In this document: one piece after another, positions 1-6,214 of the stretch | Layout of the letters: each line of letters opens with the position of its first letter | How positions within the stretch are numbered: position 1 is the first letter of the stretch | DNA from: an uncultured Lachnospiraceae bacterium | GTDB taxonomy: Bacteria > Bacillota > Clostridia > Lachnospirales > Lachnospiraceae | Reading direction: 5' to 3' | Assembly (NCBI GenBank): GCA_947626285.1 | Contig: CANQRR010000029.1 | Span: 1 to 41,035 of the forward strand | Length of the DNA stretch: 41,035 nucleotides | Program-made: the position numbers and the translations under genes | Notes under the pieces: model-generated | The model's database searches: none | Seen by the model: the letters and a program-made list of their open reading frames with translations, nothing else | What the model was told of the DNA's origin: nothing

Positions 1-7
1 TCTCCAT
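1..7 (-). CDS. Putative 5' end of a gene leaving the window on the left
   Basis: Only the first two codons would be inside the window (ATG at 7-5, then GAG). The call rests on signals: an AGAGG ribosome site at 21-17 lies nine bases ahead, and a promoter at 60-88 points this way. An in-frame ATG at 16-14 also exists but abuts the ribosome site, so it is a poor start. The product is unknown. Operator copies around the promoter suggest a regulated, perhaps self-regulated, gene. Confidence 0.3.
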
Positions 8-33
8 TGTCGGCATCCTCTACGAAGGATTTT

Positions 34-130
34 TGCAACTTGTTGCATTTTTCCTTTCTATTATACCCGGACTGCATGAAAAAATCAACATGTCGCCTCA
101 TTTTAGAAAATATTTTTGCAACATGTTACA
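34..130. promoter_or_regulatory. Three-copy palindromic operator around the leftward promoter
   Basis: TGCAACTTGTTGCA lies at 34-47 and TGCAACATGTTACA at 117-130. A degenerate copy sharing the CAACATGT core lies at 84-97. One copy is downstream of the -10, one overlaps the -35 region and one is upstream, the usual layout for a repressor with several sites. The family of the regulator is not identifiable from the sites; a small dimeric repressor such as MarR or TetR type is a guess. Confidence 0.55.
60..88 (-). promoter_or_regulatory. Leftward sigma-A-type promoter
   Basis: On the minus strand TTGATT (88-83) is followed by a 17-bp spacer and a perfect TATAAT (65-60). It would start a transcript near position 53, consistent with the ribosome site at 21-17. 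One of the three palindromic operator copies overlaps its -35 side. Confidence 0.6.
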
Positions 131-171
131 CTTTCCCTTTTCCTGATTTTCGATTTTGTATAGAAAGGCTG

Positions 172-1077
172 TCAAACATCCGCTAATACACTCCCAATAT
201 CTCCATCAATGCAAATCGATCGTTTCTCAATCTCCTTCGGGCAGACAGCTTCGCCGTAATTAATACAGGCATAAAGCGCCGCCTTGTTCTGCGCAGTCAT
301 ACGCCAGAACGGATATTTGATAATACCCGGCGTGTTGTAGCCGACGCCCAGCTCCAAGAACAGAATCCTTTGCTGTCCCCATGTCCGCAGAAAATCCTCG
401 TAACGCTCTGCCGCCCGGTGCCAGCCCTCATCTTCCACAAAACGATCGTCGGCGCGCAGATTCATCGTCATCGGCCTGCCGCAATGCGGACAATGAGGAA
501 TAAGTGCAGACGGGACAGACAGCTTAGGCACTGTATGCCCGGAAAGACACAGTTTACCATCATCCCCCTGAATATAGCCCTGCGCTTCTGTCATCTGCCG
601 GATCATGCTCTCATTATCAAAGGTTTCCTGGCAGCACGGCTCGGAGCATTGGAGCAGGCCGTAGTCCCCCTGCGTGTAGAAAAGCCGGTTTTTCTCAAAT
701 CCTGCCTTTTGAAAACAGTGATCCACATTTGTTGTGATCACAAAATAATCTTTATCCTTTACCAGAGCCAACAGATTATCGTAGACCGGCTTCGGCGCGT
801 CCATATAGCGGTTGATAAAAATATACCGGCTCCAATAAGCCCAAAATTCCTCCGGCTCAGGAAACGGATAAAAGCCGCCGGAATACATATCTTGAAAGCC
901 GTACTTGTCCGCAAAGTCGGAAAAGTACCGCTCAAATCTCTCCCCAGTGTAGGTAAATCCCGCCGATGTGGACAAGCCTGCTCCCGACCCAACCACAACG
1001 GCATCCGCAGCGTTCAGCGCCTCCCGAAGCCGCCGGATATGATCCGAGTAATTCCCGGCAGGTTTTGTCATCAGCAT
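172..1077 (-). CDS. Class M (SirTM-like) sirtuin, probable protein ADP-ribosyltransferase
   Basis: This 301-residue protein has a Sir2 Rossmann core with the NAD-binding GAGLSTSAG at residues 32-40. The TTNVD motif places N117 and D119, and Q136 (in YTQGDYG) sits where classical sirtuins have the catalytic histidine. This N-x-D...Q pattern with the same spacing is the signature I associate with class M sirtuins, which ADP-ribosylate proteins rather than deacetylate them. Four cysteines (C144, C148 or C149, C196, C199) would form the zinc ribbon. Known relatives in staphylococci and streptococci sit with a macrodomain hydrolase, a GcvH-like protein and a lipoate ligase; none of these is in this window. 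The gene ends a TetR-controlled redox cluster. Start ATG 1077 follows AAGGAGG. A weak TACAAT at 1106-1101 may add a local promoter. Confidence 0.85.
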   Translation of the reverse strand: MLMTKPAGNYSDHIRRLREALNAADAVVVGSGAGLSTSAGFTYTGERFERYFSDFADKYGFQDMYSGGFYPFPEPEEFWAYWSRYIFINRYMDAPKPVYDNLLALVKDKDYFVITTNVDHCFQKAGFEKNRLFYTQGDYGLLQCSEPCCQETFDNESMIRQMTEAQGYIQGDDGKLCLSGHTVPKLSVPSALIPHCPHCGRPMTMNLRADDRFVEDEGWHRAAERYEDFLRTWGQQRILFLELGVGYNTPGIIKYPFWRMTAQNKAALYACINYGEAVCPKEIEKRSICIDGDIGSVLADV

Positions 1078-1134
1078 CCACCATATCCTCCTTTTTTATC
1101 ATTGTACGATGTTTGATTATGTGAACACTGTCCT

Positions 1135-1373
1135 TTACCGATCCTGTTTGCTAAATGCGAACGTGGGATTCTGTTCTGTCTCCACGTGCCCTCTGTGCCC
1201 GTAGACGGTACATGCATTCAACACGGATTCCAATACAGAAAATTCTTCTCCTGTCAGAGAAACTTCACTGGCTTTCAGATTTTCCAAAATCCGCTCCCGG
1301 TTTTTGGAACCGGGAATGGGTACTACATTTGGATATTTATGAAGCATCCACGCCAGGGCAATCTGTGCATTTC
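1135..1373 (-). pseudogene. C-terminal fragment of an aldo/keto reductase
   Basis: After an in-frame TGA, the frame reads AQIALAWMLHKYPNVVPIPG and continues with SKNRERILENL. This is the typical C-terminal helix and NADP phosphate-binding strand (VPIPGSKN) of aldo/keto reductases. About 79 residues remain; the barrel and catalytic residues are missing. It lies directly downstream of the remnant of a different, Fe-S-type aldo/keto reductase, so the two appear to be decayed neighbours or a deletion fusion. No function is expected. Confidence 0.8.
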
Positions 1374-1387
1374 ATCGATTAGAGTAT

Positions 1388-1916
1388 TTATACGCGGTCA
1401 AACTGTGTCGCACAGTCTTTCAACCTTGTGATCACATCGATCTGCTGGGGACAGGCCCGTTCGCACTGACCAGAGGCTTGAAATCTTTCATGTAGGAGAG
1501 ATTGTCCCTCATTTGGTCTATGTTGCTCATGCCGGACAGCACCGTAATGATCCCGTCCAGAGAAGCGGCGTAACGGATCGCCCAGGAAGCAAAGGAAGCG
1601 TCCGGATCAGCCCTTTTTCTTTCTGTTCCTTTACAAAATCCCAGATGTGGTATTTGTCATAGGTTTTGTAGTTCCCCGCCTGCAAGGCATGGAGCAAATA
1701 ATAGTCGAAATAGCCTGCGCCGGTTCGCTCCAGACTGGTATAAAACTGCTGCTTGGCGGTCTGCTCATTGTGAGCGTCCATCCATGCGCACAGCTTGGTT
1801 GCCAATGTAAAACTCTCGCGGGGATAGCGGTCTACCAGAGCCGCTTTCGCCTGGTTTCCAGTGCGGCAATCTGCCAGAACTAAAGCAGGAAGTATTTTTT
1901 CGCTCCTTTTGAAAAG
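1388..1916 (-). pseudogene. Decayed Fe-S-type aldo/keto reductase
   Basis: Pieces of one protein can be read in different frames. The first is LVLADCRTGNQAKAALVDRY, continuing with PRESFTLATKL and YFDYYLLHALQ up to KEKGLI (about 1890-1615). After a frame change comes DASFASWAIRYAASLDG, then TVLSGMSNIDQMRDNLSY (about 1610-1490). A further frame change gives QCERACPQQIDVITRLKD and a stop at 1388. Intact members have about 375 residues and a C-terminal cysteine cluster. Here roughly 100 residues between the middle barrel and the ASWAIRYA segment are deleted, and frames are broken at least twice. No proper start codon is evident; an AAAGGAG ribosome site survives near 1905. Confidence 0.85.
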
Positions 1917-2456
1917 TCAGGCTCTTAACCTTTTCCCCAGTTCATAGGCCTGCTGCGGGAAACCGGAGTGCCGCGTCATGGACGGCGTACCGCATCCCTT
2001 CCCCAGCACCATGCCCTGATCCTCCAGGTTCAGATACCGCACAAGCGTATGGTAATGCGCTTCCAGAGCCTCGAACGTCCATGTGTCAGCATTCCACGCC
2101 ACAGCCAGAAGCGCCGACTTCATATGCTTTCTCTGGATGCTGCTGTTAAACGCGCAGAAACGGTCGATCAGTGTCTTGAGCTGGGCGCTCATGCCGTAAT
2201 AGTAAAGCGGCGTCACAAACACCATCATGTCCGCATCCAGTATCATCTGCCGGATCCCGCTCACATCATCTTTTTGCACGCAAGGTCCTTCGTATCCGCA
2301 GTGGATACAGCCGGTACACGGGTGAATGTCTGCATGGGCGGCATCGATCACCTGTACGCTGTGACCCACTTCCGTCGCTCCCTGAACGAACTGCTCCGCA
2401 AGCAGATTGGAGGATCCTTTTTTGTTCGGACTTCCCTCTAACACGACAATCTTCAT
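1917..2456 (-). CDS. NAD(P)H-dependent FMN reductase / iron-sulfur flavoprotein-like protein
   Basis: This 179-residue flavodoxin-fold protein begins MKIVVLEGSPNKKGSS, the FMN phosphate loop, and has PLYYYGMSAQLKTLIDR, the usual FMN-side helix of the NADPH-dependent FMN reductase family. Four cysteines, C47, C50, C53 and C59, form CX2CX2CX5C, the compact motif that binds a 4Fe-4S cluster in archaeal and clostridial Isf proteins. A redox-sensing or electron-transfer role is inferred; the substrate is unknown. The chosen ATG at 2456 follows GGAG by five bases; an upstream in-frame ATG at 2483 lacks a good site. It follows the aldo/keto reductase by 41 bases and is probably in the same TetR-controlled transcript. 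Confidence 0.8.
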   Translation of the reverse strand: MKIVVLEGSPNKKGSSNLLAEQFVQGATEVGHSVQVIDAAHADIHPCTGCIHCGYEGPCVQKDDVSGIRQMILDADMMVFVTPLYYYGMSAQLKTLIDRFCAFNSSIQRKHMKSALLAVAWNADTWTFEALEAHYHTLVRYLNLEDQGMVLGKGCGTPSMTRHSGFPQQAYELGKRLRA

Positions 2457-2497
2457 AACGTCTCCTTCTCTAATTATTTGCAAAGTTTGCGTTCAGC

Positions 2498-3508
2498 TTA
2501 CACTACATTTCCTGCCTTCTGTTTCCCATTCTGCGCCATGACACCCACCAGTGCATGCGGAACATACAGCTCTTCCAGATAGTCGATCTCCTGCTGCGTC
2601 AGCTCCAGATCAACAGCACTCACTGCGCCCTCCACATGGGAGAACTTCGTCGCCCCGACCACCGGCGCGGTCACCTTCGTGAGAAGCCAAGCCAGGGAGA
2701 TCTCCGTCATGGAGACGCCGCGCCGATCGGCAAGCTCCGCCACACGGGTGATGATCCGGCCGTCCGCCTCCGCCGTAGCGTCGTATTTGAATTTCGCGTA
2801 GGCGTCCTGCTCCAGCCGCTTCGACGTCTCCCCGGGGCGTTTTGAGAGCCGGCCGCCGGCCAGCGCGCTGTACGGCGTCATGGCAATATTCTGGTCGACG
2901 CAGAAGGGTGCCATCTCCCGCTCTTCCTCGCGGGCGATCAGGTTGTAATGTCCCTGGATGGATACGAATTCCGTCAGACCGTTTTCTCTCGCGTAGAAAT
3001 TGGCCTTGGCAAGCTGCCACGCGAAGCAGTTGGAGATACCGATATACCGGACCTTACCCGTCCTGACCGCGCTGTGCAGTCCTTCCATGATCTCCTCCAT
3101 CGGCGTGTGGTAGTCCCACATATGATAGATATAGAGGTCAACATAGTCCATGCCGAGGTTTCTCAGGCTCTGGTCCAGATTAGCCTCGATGTGCTTCTGC
3201 CCGCTCACCCCCGCGTCGATCTCGTCCTGCGTCCGGGGCGTGAACTTGGTGGCGATCACAAAATCGTCCCGCTTCGCGAAATCCCGCAGCGCCCTGCCAA
3301 CATACTGCTCGCTGGTGCCGTTCTGATAGGCAATGGCGGTGTCGTAAAAATTGATGCCGAGGTCAAGTCCGTGCCAGATGATCTCCCTCGTCTGCGCCTC
3401 GTCTACCGTCCAGCTGTGCTGGCCGGAGGCCGCGTTGCCAAAACCCATACACCCCATACAGATACGGGACACCGTCAGGTCTGAGTTTCCGAGTTTCGTG
3501 TACTTCAT
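2498..3508 (-). CDS. Aldo/keto reductase
   Basis: This 336-residue TIM-barrel NADPH-dependent oxidoreductase would reduce a carbonyl. The family catalytic tetrad is complete: D56 and Y61 in YDTAIAY, K88 in IATKFTP, and H129 in YIYHMWD. The C-terminal VVGATKFSHVE is the cofactor phosphate-binding region. The start is ATG 3508, eight bases after AGGAGG; a GTG at 3517 overlaps the ribosome site and is unlikely. The gene lies just after tetR, whose stop is within 20 bases, so it is the likely main target of the repressor. The substrate cannot be told from sequence; detoxification of a reactive carbonyl or quinone is an inference from the TetR/flavoprotein context. Confidence 0.9.
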   Translation of the reverse strand: MKYTKLGNSDLTVSRICMGCMGFGNAASGQHSWTVDEAQTREIIWHGLDLGINFYDTAIAYQNGTSEQYVGRALRDFAKRDDFVIATKFTPRTQDEIDAGVSGQKHIEANLDQSLRNLGMDYVDLYIYHMWDYHTPMEEIMEGLHSAVRTGKVRYIGISNCFAWQLAKANFYARENGLTEFVSIQGHYNLIAREEEREMAPFCVDQNIAMTPYSALAGGRLSKRPGETSKRLEQDAYAKFKYDATAEADGRIITRVAELADRRGVSMTEISLAWLLTKVTAPVVGATKFSHVEGAVSAVDLELTQQEIDYLEELYVPHALVGVMAQNGKQKAGNVV

Positions 3509-3524
3509 TGTCTGCACCTCCTGT

Positions 3525-4145
3525 TTAATCCAATAATCTTTTCACACAGTTGAATGTAATCTCATAGATCGTCATAAACACATAGTTGACATTTGCTTCT
3601 TCCATCGCCGTCCTCTGTTTTTCTGTGACGAACGTGTATGGATAGATGCCGAACATAAACGGGAAAAACGTGTAGATAAAATCCTGTTTCTCAGAAGCGG
3701 ACATGTCCGGGAAATATCTGTCAAGACCGGAGCGCACGGTACGGATCGACTCTCCATATACGAGCTTGAACGCCGCCAGACGCTCCGGGCGACTGCCGGT
3801 TTCCATATCATAGTGGTTCATGGACATGATCTTTAAAAGCTGGGCGCGTTCCTCCAGGGAATGGGCCAGCATATCAGCGAATCCATCCTTTGTCAGGGTC
3901 ACGTCCTGTTCCATCTTCTCCTTCAGTGAGGAGATCCACAATTCATACTCTCGCTGGAGCAGGGCCAGAAAGATCTCCTCCTTTGTCTGAAAGTAGTTAT
4001 AAATGGAAGTGCGTGTGAAACTGGTTACATTCCCGATCTCCTTGATGGTGATCTCTTTAAAACTCATGGTCTGATAGAGCCGTTCGCAGGCGTTGATGAT
4101 TTCCTCTCTGCGCGCCTCCGTCAGCTCCGGCGATCCCTTTGGCAT
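3525..4145 (-). CDS. TetR-family transcriptional repressor
   Basis: This is a 206-residue regulator. Residues 10-60 form the TetR helix-turn-helix (ITIKEIGNVTSFTRTSIYNY, then FQTKEEIF). The remaining helical domain is the ligand-binding and dimerisation part, with no sequence clue to the ligand. It is the first gene of a minus-strand cluster with an aldo/keto reductase and a flavoprotein, and two palindromic operators lie directly upstream, so autoregulation of the whole operon is likely. Confidence 0.9.
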   Translation of the reverse strand: MPKGSPELTEARREEIINACERLYQTMSFKEITIKEIGNVTSFTRTSIYNYFQTKEEIFLALLQREYELWISSLKEKMEQDVTLTKDGFADMLAHSLEERAQLLKIMSMNHYDMETGSRPERLAAFKLVYGESIRTVRSGLDRYFPDMSASEKQDFIYTFFPFMFGIYPYTFVTEKQRTAMEEANVNYVFMTIYEITFNCVKRLLD

Positions 4146-4176
4146 CTTGCGTCCCCCCTGATGAACTGTATTTATT

Positions 4177-4227
4177 CTGACACTATGTCAGCACAAATAC
4201 AGTAGCACTATTCTGACGCAGTGTCAA
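4177..4227. promoter_or_regulatory. Twin TetR operators and tetR promoter
   Basis: CTGACACTATGTCAG (4177-4191) is a perfect inverted repeat around a 3-bp centre. TGACGCAGTGTCA (4214-4226) is a near-identical second copy, 36 bp away centre to centre. A minus-strand TTGACA (4228-4223) overlaps the second operator and pairs, at 17 bp, with a weak TACTGT carrying a TG extension. The first operator lies over the likely start of transcription. This layout fits autorepression. Confidence 0.75.
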
Positions 4228-4269
4228 TACCCTGTTTTAACAAAAAAGACTTTTATATTTTTTGCGCTC

Positions 4270-4298
4270 TTGAAAGCCTATTAAATATATGTTATTAT
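4270..4298 (+). promoter_or_regulatory. Promoter of the Rrf2 regulator gene
   Basis: TTGAAA (4270-4275), a 17-bp spacer and TATTAT (4293-4298) with a TG one base ahead form a good sigma-A promoter. A start of transcription near 4305 leaves a leader of only about 25 bases before the gene, including AGAGGGGG as ribosome site. Confidence 0.65.
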
Positions 4299-4329
4299 TG
4301 GGTTATAAATCACCAGAGGGGGCAAAAAC

Positions 4330-4767
4330 ATGAGGATCTCCACAAAAGGGCGCTATGCGCTGCGTATGCTTCTGGATTTGGCAGAACACCATGGCGAAGG
4401 ATATATCGCCCTAAAGGACATCGCAAAGCGTCAGGACATTTCCAAGAAATATCTGGAGCAGATCATTCCCGTTCTCAATAGAACCGATTTTCTGAAAACC
4501 AATCGCGGATATCAGGGCGGGTATATGCTGGCAAAAGACCCGGCGCAATATACGGTCGGAGACATTCTTCGGCTGACCGAAGGCAGTCTCGCCCCGGTTG
4601 CCTGTGTCGAGCAAAGTCCCATTGACTGCGCCAGAAGCGCCGATTGTCCGACGCTCCCCGTCTGGCAGGGGCTTTACCGGGTCGTCAACGAATATCTTGA
4701 CGGAATCACGCTGCAGGATATTTTGGACAGTTACCTGGAACGAGGCGCAGACAACTATGTGATCTGA
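4330..4767 (+). CDS. Rrf2-family (IscR/CymR-like) transcriptional regulator
   Basis: This 145-residue protein opens with MRISTKGRYALRMLLDLAEH, the hallmark of Rrf2 regulators. The winged helix-turn-helix spans about residues 10-65, with the recognition region ISKKYLEQIIPVLN. Three cysteines C92, C100 and C106 stand where IscR carries its cluster ligands, so Fe-S or redox sensing is likely though the spacing is not identical. The usual partners iscS and iscU do not follow; the gene is monocistronic and ends at a strong terminator. Its targets are unknown. It faces cobI and a hemA remnant convergently. Confidence 0.9.
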   Translation: MRISTKGRYALRMLLDLAEHHGEGYIALKDIAKRQDISKKYLEQIIPVLNRTDFLKTNRGYQGGYMLAKDPAQYTVGDILRLTEGSLAPVACVEQSPIDCARSADCPTLPVWQGLYRVVNEYLDGITLQDILDSYLERGADNYVI

Positions 4768-4778
4768 TGAAACGGGAA

Positions 4779-4828
4779 TGATCCGGCTTATTCTGCTTTT
4801 CGATCAGAACAAGCCGGATCACTCTTTT
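4779..4828 (+). terminator. Rho-independent terminator of the Rrf2 gene
   Basis: TGATCCGGCTT with ATTCTG pairs with CAGAAC and AAGCCGGATCA (4779-4821), followed by CTCTTTT. The stem is about 16 bp with one mismatch. It abuts the broken end of the hemA remnant. Confidence 0.85.
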
Positions 4829-4906
4829 CCAGAAAGTAAAAGTACTGCCAGTACGCACATCGATCTGTGCCGTATTGTGGTCAATTCCCGTCATGTAAAT
4901 ACTCAT
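4829..4906 (-). pseudogene. hemA: hemA (glutamyl-tRNA reductase) 5' stub
   Basis: ATG 4906-4904 overlaps the TGA of cobI as ATGA. The frame reads MSIYMTGIDHNTAQIDVR and then GSTFTF, matching the start of clostridial glutamyl-tRNA reductase (the GIDHxxAxxxIR pattern). Homology ends after about 25 codons, right at the terminator of the Rrf2 gene, where the frame continues into unrelated sequence. The normal protein has about 400 residues. The stub shows that cobI once led a tetrapyrrole operon that was cut off here. Confidence 0.8.
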
Positions 4907-5628
4907 AGCTTCGAGGTCCCTTCGCTGCATTTGTCTTTCACGATCATCAGGGAATAATAGCCCGCATCCTCCGGAATCTCCCGCGCACTGTAAAAGCATC
5001 GTTCGTCCGGCATGCCGCAGTTTTCCACCATGACGGCGTGTTCCCCGGACTGTACGAGCTGCTCCTTCACCGCTTTGATCCTGCTGCCGGCCTTCATCAG
5101 TACTTTCGTTCCCGACAGGCGCAGAGCCTCCTCGATCTGATAGGAAGCCGGTATAATATGCAGCGGTTCATTCCTTTCCACAAGTCCCATATTCAGCCGC
5201 GCGGCGGCAGCGCAGAAGGACGGAACGCCGCTCACGATCTCGGCTTCGCCGCCCTGCGCGATCACCAGCCTGTGCAGGTAAAGGTACGTCGAATACACCG
5301 TCGGGTCGCCCAGCGTGAGAAACGCCACTGTCTGCCCGGCGGCAAGGTATTCCCACACCCTTCCGGCCGCGCGCGCATACCCCTCTTCGAGGACCTTCCT
5401 GTCCTTCGTCATCGGCCATTCGATCTCGAGGCAATCCTTTTGCCTGATCTCCGGAACTGCCTGCACCGCGATCCGATATGCCGTCGTCTCTTCCTTTTTC
5501 CTTCCCGGGACCGCGATCACATCCGCCTCCCGGATCACCCGCGCCGCCTTCATCGTCATGAGCTCCGGATCTCCCGGTCCGACTCCCACACCGTATAATC
5601 TCCCTCTCATGTCTCTTCTTTTCCCCAT
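4903..5628 (-). CDS. cobI: Precorrin-2 / cobalt-factor-2 C20-methyltransferase
   Basis: This 241-residue SAM-dependent methyltransferase of corrin synthesis (CobI/CbiL) adds the C20 methyl group. The tetrapyrrole methylase motifs are clear: LYGVGVGPGDPELMTMKA near the N-terminus, TLGDPTVYSTYLYLH in the middle, and VSGVPSFCAAAARL for SAM binding. ATG 5628 follows TAGGA; ATG 5610 is an alternative. No other cob/cbi gene is in the window, and downstream there is only a hemA stub, so the gene may be a leftover of a larger operon or work with genes elsewhere. Whether the pathway is anaerobic (CbiL) or aerobic (CobI) is not decided by sequence; the host type favours the anaerobic one. Confidence 0.9.
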   Translation of the reverse strand: MGKRRDMRGRLYGVGVGPGDPELMTMKAARVIREADVIAVPGRKKEETTAYRIAVQAVPEIRQKDCLEIEWPMTKDRKVLEEGYARAAGRVWEYLAAGQTVAFLTLGDPTVYSTYLYLHRLVIAQGGEAEIVSGVPSFCAAAARLNMGLVERNEPLHIIPASYQIEEALRLSGTKVLMKAGSRIKAVKEQLVQSGEHAVMVENCGMPDERCFYSAREIPEDAGYYSLMIVKDKCSEGTSKL

Positions 5629-5766
5629 CTGAATCCTATGATAAAATTCCTGTCCTCGGGCCGCCCCGGCCTTTTGGCTTCCTCCTTTGCGATAGCGTTT
5701 TACTTTTGTTTATCCAGTATACTACAATTTCGCGATGAGGAAAACTCTTTTTCGAACCGGGTTAAA
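5629..5766 (-). promoter_or_regulatory. cobI upstream region with a -10-like element
   Basis: A TATACT (5721-5716, minus strand) could be the -10 of a cobI promoter, but no convincing -35 is seen at 16-18 bp. The leader of about 80 bases contains a small GGCC/GGCC hairpin. I looked for a cobalamin riboswitch and saw no B12-box-like segment. Confidence 0.35.
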
Positions 5767-5942
5767 TATCCGTGCCACACGATAAAATTAAAAAGGAAGT
5801 CTGACGCAAATTACATTTGCATCGACTTCCTTTTACATTTACTGTATTTATTCGAAATCCTGCGTTTCCAGCCATGCGACTGTTGCTAAGCTCAAGCCTT
5901 CGGCTGTCGCCTCGCTTTCGCTAAGCAACGCTGCATAGCTTC
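5767..5942. repeat. Copy 1 of a duplicated ~176-bp module
   Basis: It begins with TATCCGTGC and ends with GCTGCATAGCTTC. It is nearly identical to 5999-6175, differing at a few bases, a 1-base indel and a short stretch before the hairpin. It includes a hairpin of AAAAGGAAGTC (5791-5801) and GACTTCCTTTT (5824-5834) around an inner GCAAAT/ATTTGC stem. No coding sequence is seen in it. Confidence 0.85.
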
Positions 5943-5998
5943 GTCCACGTACATCGCACAAGCGCCGCCTACCTCGGTTCCGCTTCGCTGCACCTCGG

Positions 5999-6175
5999 TA
6001 TCCGTGCGTCGCACAATAAATGTAAAAAGGAAGTCTTCTGCAAATTACATTTGCATCGACTTCCTTTTACATTTACTGTATTTATTCGAAATCCTGCGTT
6101 TCCAGCCAAGCGACTGTTGCTAAGCTCAAGCCTCGGCTGTCGCCTCGCTTTCGCTAAGCAACGCTGCATAGCTTC
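5999..6175. repeat. Copy 2 of a duplicated ~176-bp module
   Basis: Second copy of the module, offset by 232-234 bp, closest to the end of tsf. Its hairpin (6025-6068) serves as the probable tsf terminator. The 56 bp between the copies are unique but contain two CACCTCGG or ACCTCGG motifs. Confidence 0.85.
6024..6068 (-). terminator. Terminator of rpsB-tsf (bidirectional hairpin)
   Basis: On the minus strand AAAAGGAAGTC pairs with GACTTCCTTTT, with an inner GCAAAT/ATTTGC stem, followed by T residues. It lies about 145 bases after the tsf stop. The near-identical hairpin at 5791-5834 is a backup or duplicate. Confidence 0.7.
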
Positions 6176-6214
6176 CAACATACGGTTCATCTGCGCCCTA
6201 CGGGCTTGATTCAC

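Noticed and set aside
5629-5766. Cobalamin riboswitch before cobI
   Set aside because: I expected one from context but saw neither a B12 box nor the needed paired elements.
5767-6175. MITE or insertion sequence
   Set aside because: The copies have no terminal inverted repeats and no visible target-site duplication; described as a repeat only.
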